Source: Clostridia bacterium (GTDB taxonomy: Bacteria > Bacillota > Clostridia > Christensenellales > CAG-1252). From it: a DNA stretch of 13,425 nucleotides. Positions 1 through 6,217 of this stretch are shown piece after piece; position 1 is the first letter of the stretch; each line of letters begins with the position of its first letter. The stretch lies in assembly GCA_017455385.1 (NCBI GenBank), contig JAFTBD010000067.1:1-13425 (forward strand). The letters are read 5' to 3'. The translations under genes were made by a program, and so were the position numbers. The notes under the pieces are model-generated. The model saw nothing but the letters and a program-made list of their open reading frames with translations, was not told the DNA's origin and ran no database searches.

Positions 1-878
1 CGCATCGCGGCGGCGGTATAGAGCTCCTCGGTGATATTCATCATCTCGTGATAGTCCACGTACGCCTGATAGATCTCGATGGTGGTGAACTCGGGATTAT
101 GCTTGGTGTCCATGCCTTCGTTGCGGAACTGTCTGCCGATCTCATACACCTTCTCGAATCCGCCGACGATACACCTTTTCAGATGGAGCTCGGTGGCGAT
201 ACGCATATACATATCGATATCGAGGGTATTGTGATGCGTGATGAAAGGACGCGCGTTGGCACCGCCCGCGAGAGTATTCAGCACCGGCGTTTCCACCTCG
301 ATGAATCCCTTGGCGTCCAAGACTTCACGAATGGTGGAAATGATCCGACTGCGCTTGACGAAGACTCCTTTCACCTCGGGATTCGCGATGAGGTCCACGT
401 AACGCTGACGGTAACGAAGGTCGGTATCTTGGAGACCGTGGAACTTCTCGGGAAGAGGAAGGAGCGACTTGGAGAGGAGCTTATAGCTCTTCGCGTGGAC
501 GCTGATCTCACCCGTCTGCGTGCGGAAAACGAAACCCGTCACACCGATGATATCTCCGATGTCCAGCTGTTTGAACGCGGCGTATTCCGCCTCGCCGATA
601 TCGTCGCGGCGCACGTAGATCTGGATCTTGCCGTCGCCGTCCAAAATGTGTGCGAAACTCGCCTTGCCCATGATGCGCTGAGACACCAGTCTTCCCGCGA
701 TGACGACCTCTTTCTCCATGAGCTCGTCCGCATTCAGCTTGATATCCGTCGAGGAATGCGTCCTATCGAAACGCACCTCGGTGAAAGGATCGGCGCCCGC
801 ATCCACGAGCGTCTTCAATTTCGCGAGGCGAACTTTCTTCGCCTCTTGCACGTTTTCCAGTCTTATATTCTCTTCCAT
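1..878 (-). CDS. lysS: Lysine--tRNA ligase, class II (C-terminus outside window)
   Basis: Charges tRNA-Lys with lysine in the cytoplasm. The first 292 residues are present and the reading frame is still open at the window edge. Class II LysRS is usually about 490-500 aa, so roughly 200 residues including motif 3 lie outside. An N-terminal OB-fold anticodon-binding domain (about residues 55-150, starting VVIAGRLVSQRIMGKASF) is followed by the catalytic core. Motif 1 is at about 191-200 (GFIEVETPVL), and the class II lysine signature MRIATELHLK is at about 225-234. Motif 2 is at 251-266, beginning FRNEGMD and ending HNPEFT. The ATG at 878 is preceded by AGGAG with good spacing. It lies 90 bp downstream of greA on the same strand, a common Firmicutes neighbourhood, and I see no convincing promoter of its own. 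The family call is certain; the LysS versus LysU distinction does not apply here. Confidence 0.97.
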   Translation of the reverse strand, partial: MEENIRLENVQEAKKVRLAKLKTLVDAGADPFTEVRFDRTHSSTDIKLNADELMEKEVVIAGRLVSQRIMGKASFAHILDGDGKIQIYVRRDDIGEAEYAAFKQLDIGDIIGVTGFVFRTQTGEISVHAKSYKLLSKSLLPLPEKFHGLQDTDLRYRQRYVDLIANPEVKGVFVKRSRIISTIREVLDAKGFIEVETPVLNTLAGGANARPFITHHNTLDIDMYMRIATELHLKRCIVGGFEKVYEIGRQFRNEGMDTKHNPEFTTIEIYQAYVDYHEMMNITEELYTAAAM

Positions 879-899
879 ACCGTCTCCTGCTTGCCGTCC

Positions 900-957
900 G
901 TTCCGACTCTCTCGGAACATAAAGATGAGAAAGCACGCATTCGGATCGAATGCGTGA
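900..957 (-). terminator. Two hairpins between greA and lysS; the first is terminator-like
   Basis: Read on the minus strand after the greA stop, a perfect 10-bp stem (CACGCATTCG / CGAATGCGTG, plus-strand arms 934-943 and 947-956, 3-nt loop) is followed by a pyrimidine-rich but imperfect U-tract (CTTTCTCATCTTT). A second 7-bp hairpin (GTTCCGA / TCGGAAC, 900-906 and 912-918) lies just upstream of the lysS ribosome binding site. The first could be a partial terminator or attenuator that lowers lysS expression relative to greA. The weak U-tract and the lack of a lysS promoter argue against complete termination. No T-box features were recognised. Confidence 0.5.
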
Positions 958-968
958 CTACTCTTGTA

Positions 969-1439
969 TTACTTGCGAATGCCGAGTATCTTATACTCGC
1001 TGACGCCTGCCGGCGCCCTGACCTCTACGACGTCGCCCACTTTGTGTCCGAGGAGCGACGCGCCCAAGATGGACTCATTCGAGATCTTGTGCTCGGCGTA
1101 ATTCGCCTCTGCGCTGCCGACGATCTTATATTCCTCGATCTCGTCGTACTCGATGTCGTGGATCTTCACGAAGCAACCCACGCTGACCGACTTGGTGTCG
1201 ATGGCGTCGCCGTCGATGACCTTCGCGCGCTTCAAGGTCTCGTCGAGCTCACGGATGTGTCCCTCGATGATGCCCTGATCGTTCTTCGCGGCATCGTATT
1301 CCGCATTCTCGCTGAGGTCGCCGAGCTCACGGGCTTGTTTCACCCTCTCTGCGGCTTCGGGGCGCTTGACTTGAATGTAATAATCCAGCTCTTCCTGCAG
1401 CTTCTTATACCCTTCCGGGGTCAGTACTATCTCTTCCAT
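969..1439 (-). CDS. greA: Transcription elongation factor GreA
   Basis: GreA enters the RNA polymerase secondary channel and stimulates cleavage of backtracked transcripts. The product is 156 aa, the normal length. Residues 1-75 form the antiparallel coiled coil; its tip carries DLSENAEYDAAK, with the acidic pair D41 and E44 at the same numbers as in E. coli GreA. Residues from about 80 form the FKBP-like C-terminal domain (GHKVGDVVEVRAPAGVSEYKILGI). The ATG at 1439 is preceded by AAAGGAG at ideal spacing and gives the family-typical start MEEIVLTPEGYKKL. An in-frame ATG at 1475 would add 12 residues that lie inside leader hairpins and was not chosen. It sits between the terminator of the rpsF operon and lysS. 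Confidence 0.97.
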   Translation of the reverse strand: MEEIVLTPEGYKKLQEELDYYIQVKRPEAAERVKQARELGDLSENAEYDAAKNDQGIIEGHIRELDETLKRAKVIDGDAIDTKSVSVGCFVKIHDIEYDEIEEYKIVGSAEANYAEHKISNESILGASLLGHKVGDVVEVRAPAGVSEYKILGIRK

Positions 1440-1521
1440 TTCTATCTCCTTTCCCGCCTCTAACGGCGAGAGCACCTATAAAATAGGTGGCGCCCCGAGG
1501 ACCTCGGTCCTCTTTAGGGCG
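1440..1521 (-). promoter_or_regulatory. greA 5' leader with three consecutive hairpins
   Basis: The leader is densely structured when read on the minus strand. The first hairpin has a GAGGAC / GTCCTC stem with loop CGAG (plus-strand 1497-1502 / 1507-1512), closed by an outer CGCCC / GGGCG stem (1491-1495 / 1517-1521). The second is a perfect 7-bp stem CACCTAT / ATAGGTG with a 3-nt loop (1473-1489). The third is a small CGCC / GGCG stem just before the ribosome binding site. No clear -35/-10 pair is visible, so the transcript may start upstream or read through the preceding terminator. I recognise no known riboswitch class. Confidence 0.4.
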
Positions 1522-1551
1522 TGTGGCGACCGCAATGCGCGGGTACGTCAC

Positions 1552-1593
1552 AAAAAAAGGCGCGATCCGTAGCGTTTGCCCGACTGCGCCTTT
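1552..1593 (-). terminator. Intrinsic terminator of the rpsF-ssb-rpsR operon
   Basis: Ten bases past the rpsR stop codon, the minus strand reads AAAGGCGC, a 22-nt loop, then GCGCCTTTTTTT. This is an 8-bp GC-rich stem followed by an uninterrupted T run, the classic intrinsic terminator layout. The loop is unusually long. It separates the ribosomal operon from greA. Confidence 0.82.
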
Positions 1594-1603
1594 CCTATCC
1601 GAA

Positions 1604-1867
1604 TTATTCCTTATCGGAACCCGGCTCGGGCAGGAGCGCCATCACTCTCGCGCGTTTGATAGCGGCGGCGAGGAGCCTCTGGTGCTTCGCGCAAACGCCC
1701 GTGGAACGTCTCGGAGCGATCTTGCCGCTCTCGGTGATGAACTTCCTGAGCTTCGCTACGTCTTTGTAATCGATCTCGGTGATCTTATCCACGCAGAAAA
1801 TGCAAACCTTTTTCTTCGCGGTCTTCTTCATAGGACGCTTGGCGCCCTTATCTTCCATGCTTTTCAT
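1604..1867 (-). CDS. rpsR: 30S ribosomal protein bS18, zinc-ribbon (C+) form
   Basis: Small-subunit protein that pairs with S6 on the platform of the 30S subunit. The product is 87 aa. The conserved core runs from about residue 30 (TEIDYKDVAKLRKFITESGKI) through PRRSTGVCAKHQR and AIKRARVMALLP. Residues C22, C25, C59 and H62 form a CxxC...CxxH set that could bind zinc; E. coli and B. subtilis S18 lack the full set. The ATG at 1867 is chosen because AGGAG lies 6-7 bases upstream; the next ATG (1858) would be too far from it. It is the last gene of the rpsF-ssb-rpsR operon, 37 bp after ssb, and is followed by a terminator. Confidence 0.96.
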   Translation of the reverse strand: MKSMEDKGAKRPMKKTAKKKVCIFCVDKITEIDYKDVAKLRKFITESGKIAPRRSTGVCAKHQRLLAAAIKRARVMALLPEPGSDKE

Positions 1868-1904
1868 ACTTATCTCCTAATATAATGTTGCCTGTTGCGG
1901 CTGA

Positions 1905-2315
1905 TCAGAAGGGAAGGTCGTCCTCCGTCACTTCCGAGCCGATGCGCCCTTTCGAAGAGCCGCTCACGGGAGCGGGGGGCACGTCGGAGGGAAGGGGCTC
2001 GCCTTCACCTGCCTTGGTAGAGAGGAACTGTACTTCGTCGGCAACGATCTCGGTGATGTAACGCTTGGTGCCGTCATTCGCGTCATAGGAACGCGTCTGC
2101 ACAGCGCCCGCGACTGCCGCCTTGCTGCCCTTTTTCAGGAACTTGCCGCAGTTCTCCGCCTGCCCTCTCCATACGATGACGGGAAGGAAGTCGGTCTCGG
2201 GATTGCCGAATCTTCTGGAGACCGCAAGGGTGAACTTACAGACGGGGATACCGTTATTGGTATTGGACAGTTCGGGATCTTTCGTCAGGTTACCGATCAA
2301 AAATACTTTATTCAT
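1905..2315 (-). CDS. ssb: Single-stranded DNA-binding protein
   Basis: Binds and protects single-stranded DNA during replication, repair and recombination, normally as a tetramer. The product is 136 aa. An OB fold occupies about residues 1-105 (start MNKVFLIGNLTKDPEL, core FLPVIVWRGQAENCGKFLKKGS). A short Pro/Ser/Gly linker follows, then the acidic tip EDDLPF (131-136) that docks partner proteins. The linker is shorter than in many SSBs. The ATG at 2315 has GGAGGAG upstream; an in-frame upstream ATG (2369) would extend back into rpsF and is rejected. It lies 13 bp after rpsF and 37 bp before rpsR, the standard Firmicutes arrangement, so it is expressed with ribosomal proteins S6 and S18. Confidence 0.97.
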   Translation of the reverse strand: MNKVFLIGNLTKDPELSNTNNGIPVCKFTLAVSRRFGNPETDFLPVIVWRGQAENCGKFLKKGSKAAVAGAVQTRSYDANDGTKRYITEIVADEVQFLSTKAGEGEPLPSDVPPAPVSGSSKGRIGSEVTEDDLPF

Positions 2316-2328
2316 AATTCTCCTCCGA

Positions 2329-2610
2329 TTACTTTCTTGTGACCATAAAGCGAACGACGTTCTCGTCATTTCTCATCTGACGCTCGAGCTCAGCGGGGAG
2401 CGCGGGATCCGACTCGAAATTCATAAGAACGTAATAGCCTTCGGTCTTGTAGTTGATGGGGTATGCGAATTTCTTCATGCCCCACTTGTCGACGGTGGTC
2501 ACCGTGCCGCCGTTATCCGCGACGAGCTGGGAAAACTTGTCCACAGTCGCGTTCTTGACGTCGTCGGTTGCTTCACCGTTCAAGATGTACAAAACTTCGT
2601 ACTTGTTCAT
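2329..2610 (-). CDS. rpsF: 30S ribosomal protein bS6
   Basis: Small-subunit protein that forms a dimer with S18 on the 30S platform. The product is 93 aa, a normal size. Recognisable parts are MNKYEVLYILNGEATDD at the N-terminus, WGMKKFAYPINYKTEGYYVLMNF in the middle (about residues 43-65) and DENVVRFMVTRK at the end. The ATG at 2610 is preceded by AAAGGAGG, a near-perfect ribosome binding site. An in-frame ATG 75 bases upstream would lie in the hairpin leader and is rejected. It is the first gene of the rpsF-ssb-rpsR operon, with a consensus promoter about 80 bp upstream. Confidence 0.97.
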   Translation of the reverse strand: MNKYEVLYILNGEATDDVKNATVDKFSQLVADNGGTVTTVDKWGMKKFAYPINYKTEGYYVLMNFESDPALPAELERQMRNDENVVRFMVTRK

Positions 2611-2634
2611 TGTGCTACCTCCTTTTGGACTATA

Positions 2635-2682
2635 TTGACCTTTGCTCTCGGCAAAAGTAAGGAATACTCGCAACTTTGCGAG
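2635..2682 (-). promoter_or_regulatory. rpsF leader hairpins, candidate S6:S18 autoregulatory site
   Basis: Two hairpins lie between the rpsF promoter and its ribosome binding site. The promoter-proximal one is a perfect 7-bp stem CTCGCAA / TTGCGAG with a 2-nt apex (2667-2682). The gene-proximal one, read on the minus strand, is CTTTTGC - CGAGA - GCAAAGG, with a CCG at the stem-loop junction. S6:S18 leaders that mimic the 16S binding site and display a CCG are known in many bacteria. Assigning this hairpin to that class is an inference from position and the CCG only. Confidence 0.4.
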
Positions 2683-2689
2683 CACTGTG

Positions 2690-2718
2690 ATTATACTATA
2701 TTATTAATACAATGTAAA
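2690..2718 (-). promoter_or_regulatory. Sigma-A-type promoter of rpsF-ssb-rpsR
   Basis: On the minus strand, TTTACA (2713-2718) and TATAAT (2690-2695) are separated by exactly 17 bp of very AT-rich sequence. This is the best promoter in the window, with a perfect -10 box and a 5/6 match at -35. The start site would fall about 2683, giving a leader of roughly 75 nt to the rpsF ATG. Confidence 0.88.
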
Positions 2719-2766
2719 GCGATTTTGTAAAAAATGTGAACGCCTTATACGTGACGCCGGACGACA

Positions 2767-2846
2767 GTCGCCATTGGGGTCCCCGAAATATTGAAAAGAT
2801 ATTTTGGGGCGTGGGCGACGCCGGCAGTAGCGAAGCATATGCGCCG
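2767..2846. repeat. 3'-end hairpin element, copy 1 (after glmM)
   Basis: An approximately 80-bp element matches the segment at 9348-9414. Shared blocks are GTCGCC.TTGGGGTC at one end, TTTGGGGC in the middle and GCATATGC.CCGCT at the other. The core is an 11-bp hairpin, CCCCGAAATAT / ATATTTTGGGG (2781-2791 / 2799-2809), with an outer GTCGCC / GGCGAC stem (2767-2772 / 2814-2819). It abuts the glmM stop codon and could act as its terminator, although no long T-run follows on the minus strand. The stretch 2719-2766 holds nothing recognisable. Confidence 0.6.
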
Positions 2847-4148
2847 CTATGCGTTGGCGTTACCGCTTTCGCGTCGGATCTCCCGTTCTATCTCTTCCGC
2901 GGCGCGTTCGGCGGCTTCCGCCGACGGGCATTCCACCATCACGCGCACGACATCCTCCGTTCCGCTGGCGCGGACGAGCACTCTGCCCTCTCCGCCGAGA
3001 CTCTCTTCTATTCGACGGACGAATGCGCGGACGCGCTCAGACTGTGCGACGGATGTGTCGCGGACGGGGACGTTCCGCATGGCTTGGGGATAGACGATGA
3101 GCTCGGGCGGGCGAACGACGGATATGCCGTTTTTGATGGACTTCATCAACATGGCGCCCACGAGGAGCCCGTCGCCTGTCATCATCAGGTCGCCGAGAAC
3201 GATATGCCCGCTCTGTTCGCCGCCGAGGGTCAGTCCTTCTTCCCTCATTGCGGCGGTGACGGCAGCGTCGCCTACCCCGCAGAGCACGACGTCCACCCCC
3301 GCCTCGGACAGAGAGCGGAGGACGCCGCTATTCGTCATCACGGTCAGGGCGATCTTACGTTTCGGCAGGGCGCCCTTCTCGAGGCGCATACGCGCGAGCA
3401 AATATAGAAGGGCGTCGCCGTCGAGGATATCCCCGTCACGGGACACCGCGATGATGCGATCGCCGTCCCCGTCGAGCGCGAAGCCGATATCCGCCCTTTG
3501 GCGCAAGGTCTCTTCGCGAAGCCTTTCGGGGTGGAGCGCGCCGCAACCGACGTTCACACGCTCCCCCGTTTCGTGAAGAGATAAGGGAATGATCTCCGCG
3601 CCGAGTGAAGGTAAAAGGTCGCGGAAGGCATATCCCGCGCCACCCGCGTAGTCTACGACGGCGCGCACGCCCGTGAGGTCGCCTACAGCGCGCGTGAAAA
3701 AGGCGCGATATTCGTCGAGAAGGGTCGCGTCCTCGTCTCGGCTCCCGTACGAGACACCGCGGAAAGGCGCCGACTCCATCCTTTCGGTCAGCCGTGCTCG
3801 CGCGGCTTCGTCGAGTTTTCCTTCCCGTCCGAAGACTTTCAGCCCGTTATGCGAAGGGGGATTATGGCTTGCTGTGATCATCACCGCATTTGGGGCGGGG
3901 GCTCGCGTAGACGCATAATACAGCGCGGGCGTGGTGGAGAGACCGAGATAAGTGCACTCCCCGCCGACCGACGCCACCCCGCCGAGGAAAGCAGCCGCCA
4001 GCCGCGGCGAAGAGATCCTATTGTCCCGCGCGAGCAACACCTGCCCCTCCGCGCCGAGCGCCATGCCGAGCCGAAACGCCGTTTCGTCCGTGACCTCTTC
4101 GCCGTATACCCCTCTGATACCGTCCGTTCCGAAATGCAATGTAAACAT
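2847..4148 (-). CDS. glmM: Phosphoglucosamine mutase
   Basis: Interconverts glucosamine-6-phosphate and glucosamine-1-phosphate on the route to UDP-GlcNAc, peptidoglycan and other glycans. The product is 433 aa (family about 445-450). It starts MFTLHFGTDGIRG. The catalytic phosphoserine is S94 in TASHNPPSHNG (92-102). The Mg-binding loop DGDGDR is at 226-231 and the sugar-binding loop GGEQSGH at 309-315. The phosphate-binding loop RASGTED is at 393-399. The motif that is usually VGDRYV reads VGDAAV (292-297), an odd loss of a normally conserved Arg-Tyr. The ATG at 4148 is fixed by homology, yet no Shine-Dalgarno sequence precedes it. An upstream open frame to 4340 overlaps glmS and lacks family similarity. 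It is divergent from glmS, whose product makes its substrate. Confidence 0.94.
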   Translation of the reverse strand: MFTLHFGTDGIRGVYGEEVTDETAFRLGMALGAEGQVLLARDNRISSPRLAAAFLGGVASVGGECTYLGLSTTPALYYASTRAPAPNAVMITASHNPPSHNGLKVFGREGKLDEAARARLTERMESAPFRGVSYGSRDEDATLLDEYRAFFTRAVGDLTGVRAVVDYAGGAGYAFRDLLPSLGAEIIPLSLHETGERVNVGCGALHPERLREETLRQRADIGFALDGDGDRIIAVSRDGDILDGDALLYLLARMRLEKGALPKRKIALTVMTNSGVLRSLSEAGVDVVLCGVGDAAVTAAMREEGLTLGGEQSGHIVLGDLMMTGDGLLVGAMLMKSIKNGISVVRPPELIVYPQAMRNVPVRDTSVAQSERVRAFVRRIEESLGGEGRVLVRASGTEDVVRVMVECPSAEAAERAAEEIEREIRRESGNANA

Positions 4149-4229
4149 ACGATATGATATGCTCGCGGCGGGAAATGTGCCATTGGGCGCGAGGAGCGCA
4201 TATACTATACCATATCGTGGAGGGAGCGT
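4149..4229. promoter_or_regulatory. Shared glmM/glmS divergent promoter region with dyad symmetry
   Basis: Only 81 bp separate the two start codons. The ends form a perfect 8-bp inverted repeat, ACGATATG (4149-4156) and CATATCGT (4211-4218). ATATGC (4157-4162) mirrors GCATAT (4198-4203), and GCTCGCG mirrors CGCGAGGAGC further inward. The glmS ribosome binding site is GGAGGG (4219-4224). A weak glmS promoter could be TTGGGC (4183-4188), 17 bp, TATACC (4206-4211). For glmM a possible -10 is TATCAT (minus strand, 4154-4159), which would place the transcript start at or near its ATG. Both promoter assignments are tentative. The space is too short for a glmS ribozyme. Confidence 0.45.
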
Positions 4230-6020
4230 ATGTGCGGCATCGTCGGATACGTAGGGAACAGTGAGGTCGTCAAGGCACTCATCAAGGGACTGGAGGCGCT
4301 TGAATACCGTGGGTACGACAGCGCGGGGATCGCGGTACATACGGGCAAGGAGATCCTCGTCGAGAAGAAGGCGGGACGGCTCTCGAACCTAAAAGAAGCT
4401 TTGCGCAGGCGGGAGATCGTCGGGAGATGCGGCATCGGACACACGAGGTGGGCGACGCACGGCGCGGCGACGGATGAGAACGCCCACCCTTTCCTCTCCG
4501 TGCACCGGCGTTTCGCCGTCGTGCATAACGGGATCATCACGAACTATCTTCCGCTGAAACGCGAACTCGCCGCGCGCGGCATTTCCCTTCGCTCGGACAC
4601 GGACAGCGAGATCATCGCCCATCTCATCGACCTTTTTTACGACGGAGACGTCCTCGCCGCGATCGCAAGCGTCGTGCGGCGGCTCGAGGGGAGTTTCGCA
4701 CTCGCCATCTTGGCGGCAAGCGAACCGAACGCCCTCTACGGCGTCAGAAAAGAAAGTCCTCTCCTCGTCGGAAGAGGACGCGGAGAATGCTTCCTTTGTT
4801 CGGATGTTTCGGGATTTTCAGAGAACTGCACCGAGGTCGCTTTCCCGAATGACGAGGTCATCGTGCGGCTGACAGAGAGGGGTGCGAAAGCCTATGACCT
4901 CGACGGCAAAAGCCTGCCTCTCGCCTTCGCTCGGACAGAATGCCACCGCTCGATGGAAGGGAGTGAAGAGTGCTGTATGCTATCCGAGATACACGAAGTC
5001 CCCGCATCTGTCGAGAAGACACTCCGCTCCTACCCCGAAGAGGTGGTGGCGCGCCTTCTCCGCGAAGAGCACGACGAGATCGCCATCCTCGGATGCGGGA
5101 GCGCCTATCACGCGGGGCTTGCCTTCAAAGCGACGATGAGAGAGCTCGCAGGGGTGCGGGTCACCGACTACGTGGCAAGCGAATTCCTGACCGAGCGGTA
5201 CGTCGGCGGCGAGCATCCCCTCTTCATCGTCGTGAGCCAGAGCGGAGAGACCGCCGACACCCTCCGAGCGGTGAAAAGAGCGAAAGAACACGGCGCGACG
5301 ATCCTCGCCGTCACAAACGTGGCGACCTCGTCCCTCGTGCGTCTCGCGGACGAAACGGTGCTGACGGGATGCGGCACAGAGCGCGCCGTCGCCGCCACGA
5401 AGTCCTACTCCGCACAGGTCGCGGCGCTCCTGCGAATATGCTTGCAATATGCGGATATATGGGGGAAAATCGAGAAAACAGAACTCGCCCGTTATCTCGC
5501 GGAACTCAGCGCGCTTCCTCATAAAGCCGCCACCGTACTCGAAGGGGAGAGGACGCTCGCAGACGCCTGTCGGCGCCTCGCGAATGCGAGCGCTCTATAC
5601 TGTCTCGGGAAGGGCGCCGACTACGCCGCCGCCAAAGAAGGGAGTCTGAAGATCAAAGAGGTCAGCTACCTATTCTCCGAAGCTTACCCGTCGGGCGAAC
5701 TCAAGCACGGGACGCTCGCCCTGATGGAAGCGGGAGTATATGCCCTTTTCGTCGCCACCGATCCCCGTCTCACGGAGAAGACCGCCTCTTCCATAGCGGA
5801 AGTAGCCTGTCGCGGCGCCTCTACCTTCGCCATCGCGAGCGAAGGATCCGCAGAGCGCCTCGGCGCGGACGAAGTCTATCCTATCCCCGATACCATTCCG
5901 GCATTCTCCCCCGTCCTCAGCACGGTGGCTATGCAGCTCATCGCTTATTACGTCGGCATTTACCGCGACTGTGACGTCGACCGTCCGCGTAACCTCGCAA
6001 AATCGGTTACAGTGGAATAG
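4230..6020 (+). CDS. glmS: Glutamine--fructose-6-phosphate aminotransferase (isomerizing)
   Basis: Makes glucosamine-6-phosphate from fructose-6-phosphate and glutamine, the committed step of amino-sugar synthesis. The product is 596 aa (family about 600-610). The N-terminal glutaminase domain starts M-C-GIVGYVGN, with Cys2 as nucleophile once Met is removed. It also has EYRGYDSAGIAV (25-36), HTRWATHG (71-78), HNGIITNY (99-106) and SDTDSE (122-127). Two SIS domains follow: LGCGSAYHAG (287-296) and SQSGETADT (336-344), then GKGADYAAAKEGSLKIKE (460-477) with ELKHG (490-494). The C-terminus is RPRNLAKSVTVE. The interdomain linker (about 237-265) departs from the usual form, and ELKHGP reads ELKHGT. 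GGAGGG sits 5 bases before the ATG. It is divergent from glmM, and a bidirectional terminator lies about 150 bp downstream. Confidence 0.97.
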   Translation: MCGIVGYVGNSEVVKALIKGLEALEYRGYDSAGIAVHTGKEILVEKKAGRLSNLKEALRRREIVGRCGIGHTRWATHGAATDENAHPFLSVHRRFAVVHNGIITNYLPLKRELAARGISLRSDTDSEIIAHLIDLFYDGDVLAAIASVVRRLEGSFALAILAASEPNALYGVRKESPLLVGRGRGECFLCSDVSGFSENCTEVAFPNDEVIVRLTERGAKAYDLDGKSLPLAFARTECHRSMEGSEECCMLSEIHEVPASVEKTLRSYPEEVVARLLREEHDEIAILGCGSAYHAGLAFKATMRELAGVRVTDYVASEFLTERYVGGEHPLFIVVSQSGETADTLRAVKRAKEHGATILAVTNVATSSLVRLADETVLTGCGTERAVAATKSYSAQVAALLRICLQYADIWGKIEKTELARYLAELSALPHKAATVLEGERTLADACRRLANASALYCLGKGADYAAAKEGSLKIKEVSYLFSEAYPSGELKHGTLALMEAGVYALFVATDPRLTEKTASSIAEVACRGASTFAIASEGSAERLGADEVYPIPDTIPAFSPVLSTVAMQLIAYYVGIYRDCDVDRPRNLAKSVTVE

Positions 6021-6030
6021 CACCTTCCCC

Positions 6031-6170
6031 CACCTCATCACGCCGCAGGCGTTCATATCATCAATACGAAGTATTGCATATCATCACCCGTCAGGGTGTA
6101 TATCATCAAATCGAAGATGTGTATATCATCAATACGAAGTATTGCATATCATCACGCCGCAGGCGTGCAT
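6031..6170. repeat. Six-unit, 23-bp-period mini-hairpin array downstream of glmS
   Basis: A constant linker ATATCATCA (starting 6055, 6078, 6100, 6123, 6146; a partial one before 6040) alternates with short palindromes whose sequence varies. Hairpins are ACGCC-GCA-GGCGT (6040), AATAC-GAA-GTATT (6063), CACCC-GTCA-GGGTG (6085), imperfect ATC-GAA-GAT (6110), AATAC-GAA-GTATT again (6131) and CACGCC-GCA-GGCGTG (6153). The order is therefore A-B-C-D-B-A. Repeat units are too short and the spacers too self-complementary for CRISPR. No coding gene lies in this 197-bp gap. Confidence 0.8.
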
Positions 6171-6207
6171 AAAAAAAGTCGCCTCACAAGGAAGCGACTT
6201 TTTATGC
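6167..6207. terminator. Bidirectional intrinsic terminator between glmS and the GH4 gene
   Basis: A 10-bp stem AAAAAGTCGC / GCGACTTTTT (6173-6182 / 6194-6203) encloses an 11-nt loop. It extends on both sides through GCAT...ATGC with a 2-nt bulge. The plus strand ends in five T and the minus strand in seven T, so it can stop transcription from both convergent genes. It lies 14 bp from the GH4 stop codon. Confidence 0.9.
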
Positions 6208-6217
6208 CGTATGATCC

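Noticed and set aside
934..956. T-box or other tRNA-sensing leader before lysS
   Set aside because: The 90-bp gap is too short, and no T-box sequence, specifier loop or antiterminator pairing is visible.
48..1463. A long open frame on the plus strand opposite lysS and greA, and similar long antisense frames opposite the GH4 gene, the AraC gene, uxaA and uxaB
   Set aside because: They lie exactly opposite well-identified genes, have low-complexity Asp/Leu/Val/Arg-rich translations typical of antisense GC-rich codons, and resemble no family I know.
4149..4229. glmS ribozyme upstream of glmS
   Set aside because: Only 81 bp separate glmS from the divergent glmM and none of the ribozyme core is recognisable; the ribozyme needs more length.
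4149..4340. N-terminal extension of GlmM to an ATG at 4340
   Set aside because: It would overlap the start of glmS by 111 bp, and the extra 64 residues do not resemble GlmM, whereas MFTLHFGTDGIRG is the usual start.
6031..6170. CRISPR array
   Set aside because: The constant part is only about 9 bp, the spacers are self-complementary and two of them recur, and no cas gene is nearby.
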